54,346 nucleotides of DNA from Bacteroides sp. (GCA_021203515.1 JAJQAY010000060.1:1-54346), one strand, 5' to 3'. Positions 28,937 through 38,407 are shown, numbered from the stretch's first letter. The notes: generated from the sequence alone by a model not told the origin. A program made the numbers and translations.

Positions 28937-29773
28937 ATGAAACACATTTATGCTATTGCAACCTTATTCTTACCCTTATTCGTGGGAGCGAGTTGTGAGG
29001 ACGACTACCGGGATATAGTCTTGTTTGAGGGTGTGGAACCTATTTACCAGATAGGCACCTGCGACAATCTGATTTCATCCGTCACACTTTACCTGACTAA
29101 TCCCGACGGAATAGTGCTTGGCATAGATGGTGGAGACGGGAGTTATTCGTTGGACGGCGGTGATGCTGCTGTGGCAACTGTTGCCTTCTCGGACGATATG
29201 AACGGATACCGGCGCATCAAGGTGCAGCCCGTGGGCGAAGGGGTGGCAAACATCGTTGTGAAAGATGGTAGCGGCAGTTTGAGGGCACTGAAGGTTACGG
29301 TCAAGGATTGCTACAAATTCCATATCCTTGTAGAGCAGATAGGTTACCTTAGCATGGGGGATTTGGAAGAAAGCCGTTGGAACCAGATACAAGTAGATTT
29401 GACTGCGGCAATGACGATGAAGTGTCAAGGTTCTTATACTTTGATACCAAACGACCAGGAAAATCCCTGGATGGGAGGCGGTAAGTTGCTTGTTCGCGAG
29501 TCAGCTCTGGTTTCGGGATTTATGGAAGGCACTTATGAATTTGCGGAAGCGAGCGAGGCAGGATCTGTTTACCACTTCCGCTACAACGACGAGGTGCATG
29601 ACTTTGCTTTCAAACCGTTAGGATTGTCGAACACCAGAATGGAATATATAGCGCCTGTAACAATGTTTGAGGATGTTACTTCGCTTGTCAAAGCACCATT
29701 GCCCGAAGGTTGCACGGTATATCGCATGGAGCGATGGGCGTATTATCGGGACGACTTAATGACTAATCAGTAG
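28937..29773 (+). CDS. Lipoprotein with BIG2-like Ig domain, unknown function
   Basis: A 278-residue protein with a lipoprotein signal (MKHIYAIATLFLPLFVGASC, lipidated Cys20). The first half (about 40-115) has an Ig-like beta pattern resembling bacterial Ig-like group 2 domains (YSLDGGDAAVATVAF, RRIKVQPVGEGVANIVVKD). The second half is unrecognised and contains VTVKDCYKFHILVEQIGY. The in-frame region upstream to 28730 overlaps the helicase gene and lacks a signal peptide, so the ATG at 28937 is chosen. Probably surface or periplasmic. The 22-bp repeat array begins 89 bp after the stop. Function unknown. Confidence 0.75.
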   Translation: MKHIYAIATLFLPLFVGASCEDDYRDIVLFEGVEPIYQIGTCDNLISSVTLYLTNPDGIVLGIDGGDGSYSLDGGDAAVATVAFSDDMNGYRRIKVQPVGEGVANIVVKDGSGSLRALKVTVKDCYKFHILVEQIGYLSMGDLEESRWNQIQVDLTAAMTMKCQGSYTLIPNDQENPWMGGGKLLVRESALVSGFMEGTYEFAEASEAGSVYHFRYNDEVHDFAFKPLGLSNTRMEYIAPVTMFEDVTSLVKAPLPEGCTVYRMERWAYYRDDLMTNQ

Positions 29774-29861
29774 GCAATCTTGTCAAGAGCAGATTTATGA
29801 AGATTTAACTGATCGGGGCATAAGCCTCCGGTTTTTGTTTGCGCGCTACGGTGTCCGTCAA

Positions 29862-30076
29862 CTATCGATAGCTCTATCGTTGCCTCTCGATAGCTCTATC
29901 ATCATTCATCGATAGGGCTATCGTCATCCCGGGCTTCGTCTTCCCCAGACCTGGGGTTTTCACCGCCAGACCTGGGGTTTACGTTGCTCAACCCAGGGTT
30001 TACAGTTGCCAAGCCCAGAGCTGACAGTCGCTCAACCCAGGGCTGGCGGTTGCTGAGCCCGGGGCTTACGATGGCC
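29862..30076. repeat. Degenerate tandem array of about ten 22-bp units
   Basis: Units restart every 22 bp, for example at 29862, 29884, 29906, 29944, 29989, 30011, 30033 and 30055; one unit is 23 bp and one is cut to 16 bp. The first three centre on a TCGATAG dyad with CTATC, while the later ones centre on CCCAGGG-like dyads followed by a GTTGCT-like tail. A 22-bp period cannot preserve a reading frame, so the array is non-coding. Confidence 0.8.
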
Positions 30077-30114
30077 AAGGTGTGGCATTTGGGAATGCTT
30101 GTATCGGCAGGAAT

Positions 30115-30177
30115 AAAAAAAGGAGCGGTGATGCCGCTCCTTTTATGCTAATTTAAAATAGAAGTATCTATAACTTG
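30115..30177 (-). ncRNA. Candidate small RNA of about 63 nt
   Basis: A consensus promoter (30184-30214) is followed, with no open frame, by an intrinsic terminator (stem 30118-30128 with 30134-30144 and a T7 tract on the minus strand). The predicted transcript is about 63 nt: an AU-rich 5' half and a terminator hairpin. It may instead be the remnant of a lost gene. Confidence 0.3.
30118..30144. terminator. Intrinsic terminator, GGAGCGG stem
   Basis: An 11-bp stem AAAAGGAGCGG with CCGCTCCTTTT and a 5-nt loop. On the minus strand seven T follow, so termination is strongest in that direction. Confidence 0.75.
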
Positions 30178-30183
30178 ACTTTA

Positions 30184-30214
30184 CAAAGATACAACATCCG
30201 GAAGGCAAAGTCAA
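30184..30214 (-). promoter_or_regulatory. Promoter (TTG-N20-TATCTTTG) facing the 30118 terminator
   Basis: On the minus strand TTG (30214-30212) is followed by 20 bp and TATCTTTG (30191-30184). The only thing downstream before the terminator is about 40 nt of AU-rich sequence. Confidence 0.5.
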
Positions 30215-30280
30215 GCATTCCGGCAATTATTTACAGCTTTCCCAAAGAATACTTTTGGTATCACTCTATTCCCCGGTAGC

Positions 30281-31203
30281 CTATTCTAAGCTGCCGCCTT
30301 TGTCCTTAAGCAAAGGCTTTAGTTCTTCTATGATAAAGGCGGTATATTTATTTACTCCTTGACGGTTCATATGATAATTCGTATCATATGCATATTCGTC
30401 TTTTAATACGTGTGCTTCCGGAGCCACTATGAAAGGACACCCTTCTTCTTGAAGAAACTCCTCAACTTCCACCACTTTTTTCTTGTTTTTATTGTAGGCC
30501 TTTTCTACGTAGATGGGCGGAATGACGAACACGGAACATGTTTTTTGAATAGTTCTAATCTTACGGATAAAATGTTTTCCAAACTGTTCGTTAAATGTCC
30601 CTTTGATTGCTACGGCGCTACCGGGCCCTGAACTTTCTAAAGCCCAGTGTTGCGTTTCGTCTCCGTATTCATTGAAGCCTGAAGCTCTGTAGTCTTTGGG
30701 GTTTCTGTTTTTGGGCATTAAGGAAGATGCTCTTGCTAATTGAGGGAGTCCGGCCGCTACATTTATCCATTGCTTCATGCCGAGCAGATAAGTTTTTCTC
30801 CAATGTGTGACCGCCATAAAGGGGCGATAGTTATAGACTCTCCGTAAGCAAGACCAGAATAAAAGTGTGAATATTCAGGGGCGAATACAATGATGTCGCC
30901 TTTTCTTGCGTATGTGGATATGTCGTCAACCATATATTTCAGTCCGATGCCTGCATGAAGTCCGTAGTTTATCACATTGATATTCAGCGAGTCTTTTATC
31001 CGTTGACTGTCCAACCCGAAAGCCAGGTTGCTGCCGCCGACGAAGATGATGCGGGGGGGGGAGGGCGTGTCTTCCAGCAATTGGCATTTTTTGTTGTAGG
31101 CTTGTAGATAGTCGTCTTGTTCCATAGGAAGCATTGTCGTTGCCAGTATCAAGGCAATGAGAATTCCTGCTAATATAACTACTCTGTTTATAAATCTTTT
31201 CAT
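30281..31203 (-). pseudogene. SGNH-type hydrolase-like partner of the MBOAT gene, one-base frameshift
   Basis: Two frames (31203 to 30775 and 30817 to 30281) join into a 307-residue protein if one base is added near 30839 (for example GG read as G in GAGGTC, giving GEVYNYRPFMAVTHW). An N-terminal signal anchor (MKRFINRVVILAGILIALIL) is followed by an SGNH-like start IIFVGGSNLAFGLDS (Ser in block I), and much later by DTNYHMNRQGVNKYT, a block V-like segment with His. Such proteins next to MBOAT genes are often AlgX/DltD-like acetyl-transfer partners for surface glycans. Its ATG is 5 bp after the MBOAT stop. Both genes of the pair are broken, which favours true decay somewhat. Confidence 0.72.
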
Positions 31204-31207
31204 AATC

Positions 31208-32650
31208 TTAGAATTGGAAATAAATGAATTCTGCTTGTGTTCCCGCAAATATTATAGTGAAGAGCGCCAATAGAATATATATTCCATAGCGTATGCTGCG
31301 ATGTTTAAGCAGGCCGACTCCTTCAATTTGCAACGCATGTTGTTTATCCCGTTGCAGCCATTCTACCGCCAACAGTATAAAGATGTAGAGCAATGCCCTT
31401 TTCCCGTACTGTAAATGCAAGTCCAGCAAGCTTGGCGAGCACATCCTGCCGAGATAATCCCATGCCTGACTGATACTCTCTGCCAGGAAGATAATCCAGC
31501 CAATCAATGCAAGCAGGAAAGTGAGAAGCATCTGGCCGGACTCTTTCAGGGAGGGTAGCAATTGCCCTGCTGCCACGTTGCCTGTGTATTTTCGGTTTTT
31601 CCCCAAGAGCATCAGTGGGAAGAAAAGCAATGCGTGATAAGCGCCCCACGTGATAAATGTCCAGTTTGCCCCGTGCCAAAGACCACTGACAAGGAAGATA
31701 ATCAACGTATTCCTCATCACTTTCCAACGTGCACATCGGCTACCGCCAAGAGGTATATAGATGTAGTCGCGAAACCAGGTAGTCAGTGGTATGCGCCAAC
31801 GACGCCAGAACTCGGCAATGTCGCGTGAGAAATAAGGGAAGTTGAAGTTGCGCATCAGGTTGATGCCGAATAGCCGGGCCGTGCCGATGGCTATGTCCGA
31901 ATAGCCGGAGAAGTCGCCATATATCTGAAGTGTGAAAAAGAAGCCGCCCATCAGCAGTGTGAAGCCGGATTGGTTGGTATAATCTCCCCAAATCATGTTG
32001 ACGGCAGTGGCGCAGTTATCCGCCACTATCATCTTCTTGAAGAACCCCCAAAGCATCTGCCGGCAACCGTCTACAGCTTGTGCGTAGCTGAATGTACGCG
32101 GCTTGTAGAACTGTGGTAACAGATTGGTGGCACGTTCTATAGGCCCTGCCATCAACTGCGGGAAGAAGCTGATGTAGGCGAAAAAGGCAATGATGTCCTT
32201 GCAAATGGGTAGTTTCTTTTGATAAACGTTGATGCTATAGCTCAATGCCTGGAAGGTGTAGAAACTGATACCTACGGGCAGGAGGATGTCCAGCGTTACC
32301 CAGTCCACCTGCCAGCCTATGTTGCCGAACAAGGCGGCGAAGTTTTCCGCAAAGAAGTTGTAGTACTTGAATACGCCGAGAATAGAAAGGTTGAGTACGA
32401 TGTTGGCGGCACTGACGGCTTTCTGCCGCTTCCGTTGTCCTTCGTATCGGACGATGAGCCGCCCGCTGGCATAACTGAATAACGTGGTGAGGGCGATAAG
32501 TATCAGGAAACGCCAGTCTCACCAACCATAGAACACATAACTGGCAACAACCAGAAAAAGGTTTTGCCACTTCAAACGTTTAAATACAAACCAATAGAGC
32601 AGGAAGACTATCGGCAAGAAGAGCAGGAACTCAAAAGAATTGAATAACAT
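31208..32650 (-). pseudogene. MBOAT O-acyltransferase (AlgI/DltB type) with in-frame TGA
   Basis: Reading from the ATG at 32650 gives a 480-residue AlgI-like membrane protein interrupted only by TGA at codon 44 (32519-32521), inside the conserved YGWWDWRF-type segment where TGG (Trp) is expected. After the stop the same frame runs cleanly to 31208. It has many membrane helices, the MBOAT motif SGLWHGANWTFITWG with the catalytic histidine, and FWRRWRIPLTTWFRDYIYIPLGG. It would move acyl groups across the inner membrane to acylate an exported glycan with the SGNH partner. Translation could restart at a Met near 32332, but that would lose the first helices. Confidence 0.85.
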
Positions 32651-32729
32651 AATTCTTTAATAGCCTATAAGTCTCCGAAGTAAGCTGTATTGATTGATAC
32701 AAAGAAAGCGTGAGACTTGTCCTACTCAT

Positions 32730-32899
32730 TGAAATCGGGCGTCTGGAAAAGCCTCAAGAGAATGAGTGAAGGAACAATATTCTCACGCCGTAGTATAATG
32801 AACAAGATACAGTATGGACTGTTCTCGCACATATACAAACAGAATGAGCGTTACATTGTCTTCATCCCCTCTTTCAAAATTTTCCAGACTTTGATTTCA
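32730..32899. mobile_element. MITE-like 170-bp element with imperfect terminal inverted repeats
   Basis: The left end carries TGAAATC (32730-32736) and GTCTGGAAAA (32741-32750). The right end carries their complements TTTTCCAGAC (32880-32889) and GATTTCA (32893-32899). The ends match over about 17 of 21 positions. No transposase, no clear target duplication. A TTG-started frame (32717-32905) spans it but has no recognisable product. It could alternatively be a large RNA stem. Confidence 0.35.
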
Positions 32900-33018
32900 G
32901 GATAAAGCAGAAAACGCTTTCTACATGTCCGGCAATTTCTCCTGTCGGACGCTGCAAAGTTACGCTTTCTTTTTACAATATAATGCTCTGTAAGAATATT
33001 ATTCCTTCGGAAGGTATT

Positions 33019-33066
33019 AAAAAAGACTCCGCTTTTAACATCTTAGCTAAAAGCGGAGTCTTTTTT
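33019..33066. terminator. Strong terminator after alaS
   Basis: An 18-bp perfect stem (33019-33036 with 33049-33066), AAAAAAGACTCCGCTTTT, with a 12-nt loop. The A/T tracts at both ends make it bidirectional. It lies 18 bp beyond the alaS stop. Confidence 0.88.
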
Positions 33067-33083
33067 TATTGATGATATAGGGC

Positions 33084-35708
33084 TTAAAGTCCTGCCAGTT
33101 CGATAACCTTGTCAACCGCTGCAACCAGTCCGTCCGCGTTCTTGCCACCGGCAGTTGCAAAGTGAGGCTGACCGCCGCCACCACCCTGGATGAGCTTGGC
33201 AGCTTCTTTCACCAGATTACCGGCTTTCAGTCCGCCTGCAACGAGATTGTCGCTCAGCATCACCGTCAGCATCGGCTTGCCTTCATATTCCGTTCCGGCA
33301 ACGAAGAACAAGTTTTCGGTGATTTCGCCACGCAACTGGAAGGCGATGTTCTTTACCGCATCGGCAGGCAACGGGGCACAAAACTTTATGACCTTCACGC
33401 CATTGATTTCCTTGATGCTCTGCAGCAGTTTTTCTTTTACCTGCGCCTCTTTCTCCTTCATGAAGTCTTCCACCTGCTTCTTCAAACCTGCGTTCTCGTC
33501 GATGTACTTGCGGATAGTTCCGGCAAGGTCGGGAGCATTGTTGAAAAGCGCTTTCAGGTCGCGCATCGTGTCCTGCACGGTGTCCATCATCTCTTCCACA
33601 CGTGCTCCTGTGTAGGCCTCGATACGGCGTACACCGGCAGCAACCGAGCTTTCAGACGTAATCTTCATCATCCCGATGCTTCCCGTTGCGGCAACGTGCA
33701 CCCCCCCGCAGAACTCGATAGATGAACCGAACTGAATGACACGTACATGATCACCGTATTTCTCGCCGAACAAGGCGATGGCACCCAATTCCTTAGCTTC
33801 CTCGATGGGAATGTTGCGGTATTCTTTCAAAGGAATATTGGCGCGTATCTTGGCATTCACGATGTGCTCCACCTGGCGGATTTCTTCGTCCGTCACCTTC
33901 TGGAAGTGGGAGAAGTCGAAACGCAGGGAGTCGGGAGTCACCAGAGAGCCCTTCTGCTCTACGTGGTCGCCCAGCACTTCGCGAAGGGCGGCATCCAGTA
34001 AGTGAGTAGCCGAGTGATTGGCGGCACAAGCGGCACGCTTCTCTGTATCCACGCACGCCATCATCGGAGCCTCCAGATGTTCGGGCAGCTTCTTGGTAAT
34101 GTGGATTGGGAGATTGTTCTCCTTCTTGGTATCAATCACTTCAATTGTTTCGAACTCATTTACCAATACACCCGTATCACCTACCTGACCACCGCTTTCG
34201 GCATAGAACGGAGTCTTGTCCAGTACGATTTGATACAGAGTCTGGTTCTTCTGTTTTATCTGGCGGTAGCGCAGGATGGATGTTTCATATTCGGTATAGT
34301 CATAGCCTACGAACTCAGTAGTGCCTTCTTTCAGTGTAATCCAGTCACCGGTTTCGATGGCGGCGGCGTTGCGGGCACGCTGTTTCTGCTGCTGCATTTC
34401 AGCGTCAAACTCTTTGATGTCGGCAGTCATGCCGTTTTCGCGGAGGATAAGTTCCGTCAGGTCGAGCGGGAAACCGAATGTATCATATAAAGTGAAAGCA
34501 TCCTTACCGCTGATTTCGGTCTTGCCGGCTGCTTTGGCGTCTGCCATTGTCTTGTCCAGCAGGCGGATACCCGTCTCCAATGTACGGAGGAAAGAATCTT
34601 CTTCTTCCTTGATTACCTTTGCAATCAGTTCCTTTTGGGCTTCCAGTTCAGGATAAGCGCCACCCATGCTTTCAATCAGCACGGGAAGGAGCTTGTACAT
34701 GAAGGCCTGCTTCTGTCCGAGGAACGTATAACCGTAGCGAACGGCACGGCGAAGGATACGGCGGATTACATAACCTGCCTTGGCGTTGCTGGGCAACTGT
34801 CCGTCCGTGATGGAGAAAGCGATGGTGCGTATGTGGTCGGCAATCACGCGCATGGCGATATCCTGCTGTTGGTTGCTGCCGTAAGTAGTGCCTGCCATGG
34901 CGGCGATGGCCTTTAGCATCGGCTGGAATACGTCCGTGTCATAGTTGGACGTCTTGCCTTGCAGCGTGCGCACCAAGCGTTCGAAGCCCATACCCGTATC
35001 GATTACTTTGGCGGGAAGTCCTTCGAGGCTGCCGTCGGCCTTGCGGTTGAACTGCATAAATACGAGGTTCCAGATTTCGATGACTTGCGGGTGGTCTTTG
35101 TTTACCAACTGGCTGCCGGGCACTTTGGCTTTCTCTTCTGCCGAACGTGAGTCCACGTGTATCTCGGAGCAAGGACCGCAGAGTCCCGTATCGCCCATTT
35201 CCCAGAAGTTATCATGCTTGTTGCCGTTCAGGATGTGGTCTTTCGGCAAGAACTGTTCCCAGAAGGAGGCGGCTTCGTTGTCGCGTTCCAGTCCTTCTTC
35301 GGGGCTGCCCTCGAACACGGTGGCATAGAGGTTTGCAGGGTCTAGCTTCAATATGTCTACCAGATACTCCCAGGCCCAGGAAATGGCTTCTTTCTTGAAG
35401 TAATCGCCAAATGACCAGTTGCCCAGCATCTCGAACATGGTGTGGTGGTAGGTATCGTGTCCTACTTCTTCCAAGTCGTTGTGCTTACCGCTAACGCGGA
35501 GGCACTTCTGCGAGTCGGCAACTCTTTTGTATTTCGCCGGGTGGTTACCCAAAATAATATCTTTAAACTGGTTCATTCCCGCGTTGGTAAACATCAGCGT
35601 GGGGTCATCTTTAATCACCATCGGAGCCGAAGGCACGATTTGGTGTCCTTTGCTCTCGAAGAAACTCTTGAACGAGTCTCTGATTTCATTTGCAGTCAAC
35701 ATACTCAT
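33084..35708 (-). CDS. alaS: Alanyl-tRNA synthetase, with an unusual substitution
   Basis: An 874-residue class II synthetase charging tRNA-Ala. Order: catalytic core (about 1-250, with [23 protein letters not shown] and the class II motif 2 arginine near VRYGYTF), tRNA-recognition helices, editing domain with zinc ligands HSATH (about 570) and CGGVH (about 672), and the C-terminal DHHA1-like domain ending in [14 protein letters not shown]. The start is ATG 35708, or 35702 ([11 protein letters not shown], the common family start). Residue 176 is Leu where the family has Pro in the near-invariant GPCGPC motif, from a CTC codon; residue 187 is also unusual (VDSR). Both could be sequence errors in an essential gene. 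Long leader of about 80 nt. Confidence 0.97.
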   Translation of the reverse strand: MSMLTANEIRDSFKSFFESKGHQIVPSAPMVIKDDPTLMFTNAGMNQFKDIILGNHPAKYKRVADSQKCLRVSGKHNDLEEVGHDTYHHTMFEMLGNWSFGDYFKKEAISWAWEYLVDILKLDPANLYATVFEGSPEEGLERDNEAASFWEQFLPKDHILNGNKHDNFWEMGDTGLCGPCSEIHVDSRSAEEKAKVPGSQLVNKDHPQVIEIWNLVFMQFNRKADGSLEGLPAKVIDTGMGFERLVRTLQGKTSNYDTDVFQPMLKAIAAMAGTTYGSNQQQDIAMRVIADHIRTIAFSITDGQLPSNAKAGYVIRRILRRAVRYGYTFLGQKQAFMYKLLPVLIESMGGAYPELEAQKELIAKVIKEEEDSFLRTLETGIRLLDKTMADAKAAGKTEISGKDAFTLYDTFGFPLDLTELILRENGMTADIKEFDAEMQQQKQRARNAAAIETGDWITLKEGTTEFVGYDYTEYETSILRYRQIKQKNQTLYQIVLDKTPFYAESGGQVGDTGVLVNEFETIEVIDTKKENNLPIHITKKLPEHLEAPMMACVDTEKRAACAANHSATHLLDAALREVLGDHVEQKGSLVTPDSLRFDFSHFQKVTDEEIRQVEHIVNAKIRANIPLKEYRNIPIEEAKELGAIALFGEKYGDHVRVIQFGSSIEFCGGVHVAATGSIGMMKITSESSVAAGVRRIEAYTGARVEEMMDTVQDTMRDLKALFNNAPDLAGTIRKYIDENAGLKKQVEDFMKEKEAQVKEKLLQSIKEINGVKVIKFCAPLPADAVKNIAFQLRGEITENLFFVAGTEYEGKPMLTVMLSDNLVAGGLKAGNLVKEAAKLIQGGGGGQPHFATAGGKNADGLVAAVDKVIELAGL

Positions 35709-35793
35709 CTATTTATCTTTATTCATTTACTATCTTCTTGCTTGCTACTAACTACTTGCTAATTAGTATTGATATGCTTAAAAAAAAACCGTG

Positions 35794-35801
35794 CAAAGAT
35801 A
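35794..35801 (-). promoter_or_regulatory. -7 element (TATCTTTG) for alaS
   Basis: An exact TAnnTTTG match on the minus strand, 86 bp upstream of the first alaS ATG. The predicted leader is about 80 nt. I saw no T-box-like structure in it. Confidence 0.45.
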
Positions 35802-35896
35802 GCTTGTTTTTACGACATGGCAAAGCTTTGGTTGAATCATTCAAATTTAATGGAAGCAAGTATTTCGTCTATATGGCTTTGCACTCCCTCAAGATG

Positions 35897-36844
35897 TCAG
35901 CAAGAGAATACACAAACCTTGCCCGAATGTTTGTCGAAAAGAAGGGCAAACTCCCAGATAACCGGAACTTCTGCCTCATATCTTGTGGCACGAAAACGGC
36001 AATGGCCGTTCTTGATTTTATATTTCTTGTTTGCTAATACGTTCATTTTGTATGTTTCCATATCCGTGTCTTGCCAGTCCTTCCAGTATGTCTCAAAGGC
36101 CTGGTCGGTATTATCCGTATCATAACCGCTGACTATTGTTATATTTATGGAATCACTCACTCCCAGTTCATGATAACTGGTGTTATCTTCCGTATCATAC
36201 TTCTCGCAGGTGATGCCTTGAGGAGCTGTAAAGGCAATAACGCCGTCGGTATAGTCGTTCTCTCCAAGCTGGAAATTTTCTATTGCGTTCTTCTCGTGTA
36301 AATCTATGAAGTATTGACTGGAATAAGTTCCTAAAACAAAACAAGATGCATAGATTAAAATTAGGGAAAGAAGCATACAATAATCGCGCTTGTAGACTTT
36401 GCGCTGAGCTACGGGGAAAAGTTCTTTTACTTGCTCGGACTTGCAGAGATAGGTATACCAGATGACGGTCCAGATTATAGAACGGACGACCTGTGTCAAA
36501 CCATTGAATACGTTGTATTCATAGCTGCCTAAGATTAATGCCAATAAGTTGCTGACCAGACAAAGGATAATATATACTTTTCCGAGGAATACGGCATTCG
36601 CTTTCTTTTTCCTGAAAGCTATAAGTGCATATAGCGAAATAAAGCAAAGGGAAAAGGCGGAAAATAAATCTCCTCCTGCCAGAAGATAGTTGAATTCATA
36701 TTCCTGAAACTTAAAAGTTACTATCGGATAGATGAAACTGAATATTCCTCCGACACTTATGCTGAAAAGGAAGAATGATAGCCAGCCATGAATGTTCTGA
36801 TTCCTCATGTTTGTCGGTTCTCCGAGTTTTTGAAAATTGTTCAT
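35897..36844 (-). CDS. Membrane protein with soluble C-terminal domain, unknown function
   Basis: A 315-residue protein with four or five hydrophobic segments in the first 180 residues (for example GWLSFFLFSISVGGIFSFIY and LLSLILIYASCFVLGTY) and a hydrophilic C-terminal half. That half starts near FTAPQGITCEKYDTED and ends in EFALLFDKHSGKVCVFSC, with two cysteines close to the end. I recognise no domain. A TATCTTTG promoter element 29 bp upstream of the ATG supports a real, independently transcribed gene. Function unknown. Confidence 0.72.
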   Translation of the reverse strand: MNNFQKLGEPTNMRNQNIHGWLSFFLFSISVGGIFSFIYPIVTFKFQEYEFNYLLAGGDLFSAFSLCFISLYALIAFRKKKANAVFLGKVYIILCLVSNLLALILGSYEYNVFNGLTQVVRSIIWTVIWYTYLCKSEQVKELFPVAQRKVYKRDYCMLLSLILIYASCFVLGTYSSQYFIDLHEKNAIENFQLGENDYTDGVIAFTAPQGITCEKYDTEDNTSYHELGVSDSINITIVSGYDTDNTDQAFETYWKDWQDTDMETYKMNVLANKKYKIKNGHCRFRATRYEAEVPVIWEFALLFDKHSGKVCVFSC

Positions 36845-36872
36845 AGTAGTTTATTTATACGTTTATATGCTG

Positions 36873-36880
36873 CAAAGATA
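36873..36880 (-). promoter_or_regulatory. -7 element (TATCTTTG) for the 35897-36844 gene
   Basis: An exact TAnnTTTG match on the minus strand, giving a predicted leader of about 22 nt. The element is divergent from the one at 36969. Confidence 0.5.
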
Positions 36881-36968
36881 CGGGTTCTTTTTGTAAATAG
36901 CCTTTACAACTATATTCTTCTTAGTGAATATTATCATTTTGAGGAAGGGAATAATTCAGCGAAATGGT

Positions 36969-36976
36969 TATCTTTG
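36969..36976 (+). promoter_or_regulatory. -7 element (TATCTTTG) for the M23 peptidase operon
   Basis: An exact TAnnTTTG match on the plus strand, 63 bp before the ATG at 37039. Confidence 0.5.
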
Positions 36977-37038
36977 TGACGTTTAAACTGAAAATAGACC
37001 AGAACGAAGCTTAAGTATTAAGCGGAATATTTCCAAAG

Positions 37039-38007
37039 ATGCGCAAAGTTTACTACATTTATAATTCGCGGACACAGACGTATGACCGTATTTACCCCAC
37101 CGTCCGGCAACGGGCAATGAGCTACCTCCGCCGATTGTTTGTCGGCATGGGCTTTGGTGCGGGCAGTTTTATCATACTGCTGATTATCTTCGGCTCTCCG
37201 TCGGAGAAGGAATTACGAAAGGAGAATAGCCGCTTGAAGGCACAGTACAACGTGCTTTCGCGTCGTATGGACGAGACGGCGGGCGTGTTGCAGGATATAC
37301 AGCAACGCGATGACAACCTCTATCGTGTCATTTTTCAGGCCGACCCCGTGCCGACTGCCATCCGCAAGGCAGGCTATGGCGGCACGAACCGCTACGAGCA
37401 GTTGATGGGGATGGCAAACTCCGAACTGGTTATCAATACTACCCAGAAGATGGATATGCTCAGCAAGCAGCTTTACATCCAGTCGCGTTCGTTCGACGAC
37501 GTGGTGAAGATGTGCAAGAGCAATGACGAGATGTTGCAGTGTATGCCTGCCATCCAGCCTATTTCAAATAAAGACTTGCGCCGCACAGCTTCCGGTTACG
37601 GAACGCGCATCGACCCTATCTACGGCACACCCAAGTTTCATGCGGGAATGGACTTCTCCGCCCATCCCGGTACGGAGGTGTATGCCACCGGCAACGGTAC
37701 GGTGGTGAAGATGGGTTGGCAGACTGGATATGGAAATGCTATTGTCGTGGACCACGGCTTCGGCTATCAGACGTTGTATGGACACTTGCAGGGCTTCCGC
37801 ACGCAGCTTGGCAAGAAGGTGGTGCGCGGTGAAGTGATTGGAGAAGTGGGAAGCACCGGAAAAAGTACGGGGCCGCACTTGCACTACGAAGTGCATGTGA
37901 AGTGGCAGCCGGTAAATCCCGTCAACTACTACTTCATGGACTTGAATGCCGAAGACTATGACCGCATGATACAGATTGCCGCCAATCACGGAAAGGTATT
38001 TGATTAA
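37039..38007 (+). CDS. M23 family murein endopeptidase
   Basis: A 322-residue envelope protein with one membrane anchor (about 33-52), a coiled coil starting at PSEKELRKENSRLKAQ (about 54-85), and a C-terminal lysostaphin-like zinc peptidase (about 175-300). Metal-binding residues visible are His201 and Asp205 in KFHAGMDFSAHPG, and His280/His282 in GPHLHYE. With all ligands present it should cut peptidoglycan cross-links in the periplasm. It differs from EnvC/NlpD activators, which lack these residues. The MerR gene starts 11 bp after the stop, so the two are cotranscribed. Confidence 0.92.
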   Translation: MRKVYYIYNSRTQTYDRIYPTVRQRAMSYLRRLFVGMGFGAGSFIILLIIFGSPSEKELRKENSRLKAQYNVLSRRMDETAGVLQDIQQRDDNLYRVIFQADPVPTAIRKAGYGGTNRYEQLMGMANSELVINTTQKMDMLSKQLYIQSRSFDDVVKMCKSNDEMLQCMPAIQPISNKDLRRTASGYGTRIDPIYGTPKFHAGMDFSAHPGTEVYATGNGTVVKMGWQTGYGNAIVVDHGFGYQTLYGHLQGFRTQLGKKVVRGEVIGEVGSTGKSTGPHLHYEVHVKWQPVNPVNYYFMDLNAEDYDRMIQIAANHGKVFD

Positions 38008-38018
38008 TTTATTTCACG

Positions 38019-38405
38019 ATGCTGAATACGGATAAGAATCTGAAGTTGTACTACTCTATCAGTGAAGTAGCCAGAATGTTCGATGTGAACGAGTCTTTGC
38101 TTCGCTTTTGGGAGAAAGAGTTTCCGCAACTCAATCCAAAGAAGGCGGGGCGGGGTGTACGCCAATACCGCAAGGAAGACATTGAAGTCGTGAAGCTGAT
38201 TTATCATCTGGTGAAGGAGCGCGGCATGACACTTCCCGGTGCCCGCCAGCGCATGAAGGATAATAAGGAGGCAACGATGCGCAACTTTGAAATCGTAGAC
38301 CGGCTGAAGGCTATCCGCGAAGAACTGGTAGGCATGAAACTGGCGCTCGATGCCTTTACGTATGAAGACGTGGAGGCACTGAAGGAAAATCTGACTAATC
38401 CTTAA
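38019..38405 (+). CDS. MerR family transcriptional regulator
   Basis: A 128-residue DNA-binding protein with the MerR winged helix: KLYYSISEVARMFDVNESLLRFWEKEFPQL split as helix-turn-helix (about 9-38) and the wing RGVRQYRKEDIEVVKLIYHL (about 45-64). A coiled-coil tail follows. It has no conserved cysteine pairs or effector domain, so it does not look like a metal sensor. It is cotranscribed with the M23 peptidase (11-bp gap) and conserved beside it in Bacteroidales, to my recollection. Its target is unknown. It ends 2 bp before the convergent rel gene. Confidence 0.9.
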   Translation: MLNTDKNLKLYYSISEVARMFDVNESLLRFWEKEFPQLNPKKAGRGVRQYRKEDIEVVKLIYHLVKERGMTLPGARQRMKDNKEATMRNFEIVDRLKAIREELVGMKLALDAFTYEDVEALKENLTNP

Positions 38406-38407
38406 AG

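Noticed and set aside
29862..30076. Possible CRISPR array
   Set aside because: No constant repeat, no unique spacers of even length, and no cas genes; units themselves vary continuously.
32717..32905. 62-codon frame inside the MITE-like element
   Set aside because: It starts with TTG, matches no family, and lies within inverted-repeat DNA.
35709..35896. T-box or other riboswitch upstream of alaS
   Set aside because: No conserved T-box sequence or terminator-type switch is visible, and T-box control is not usual in Bacteroides.
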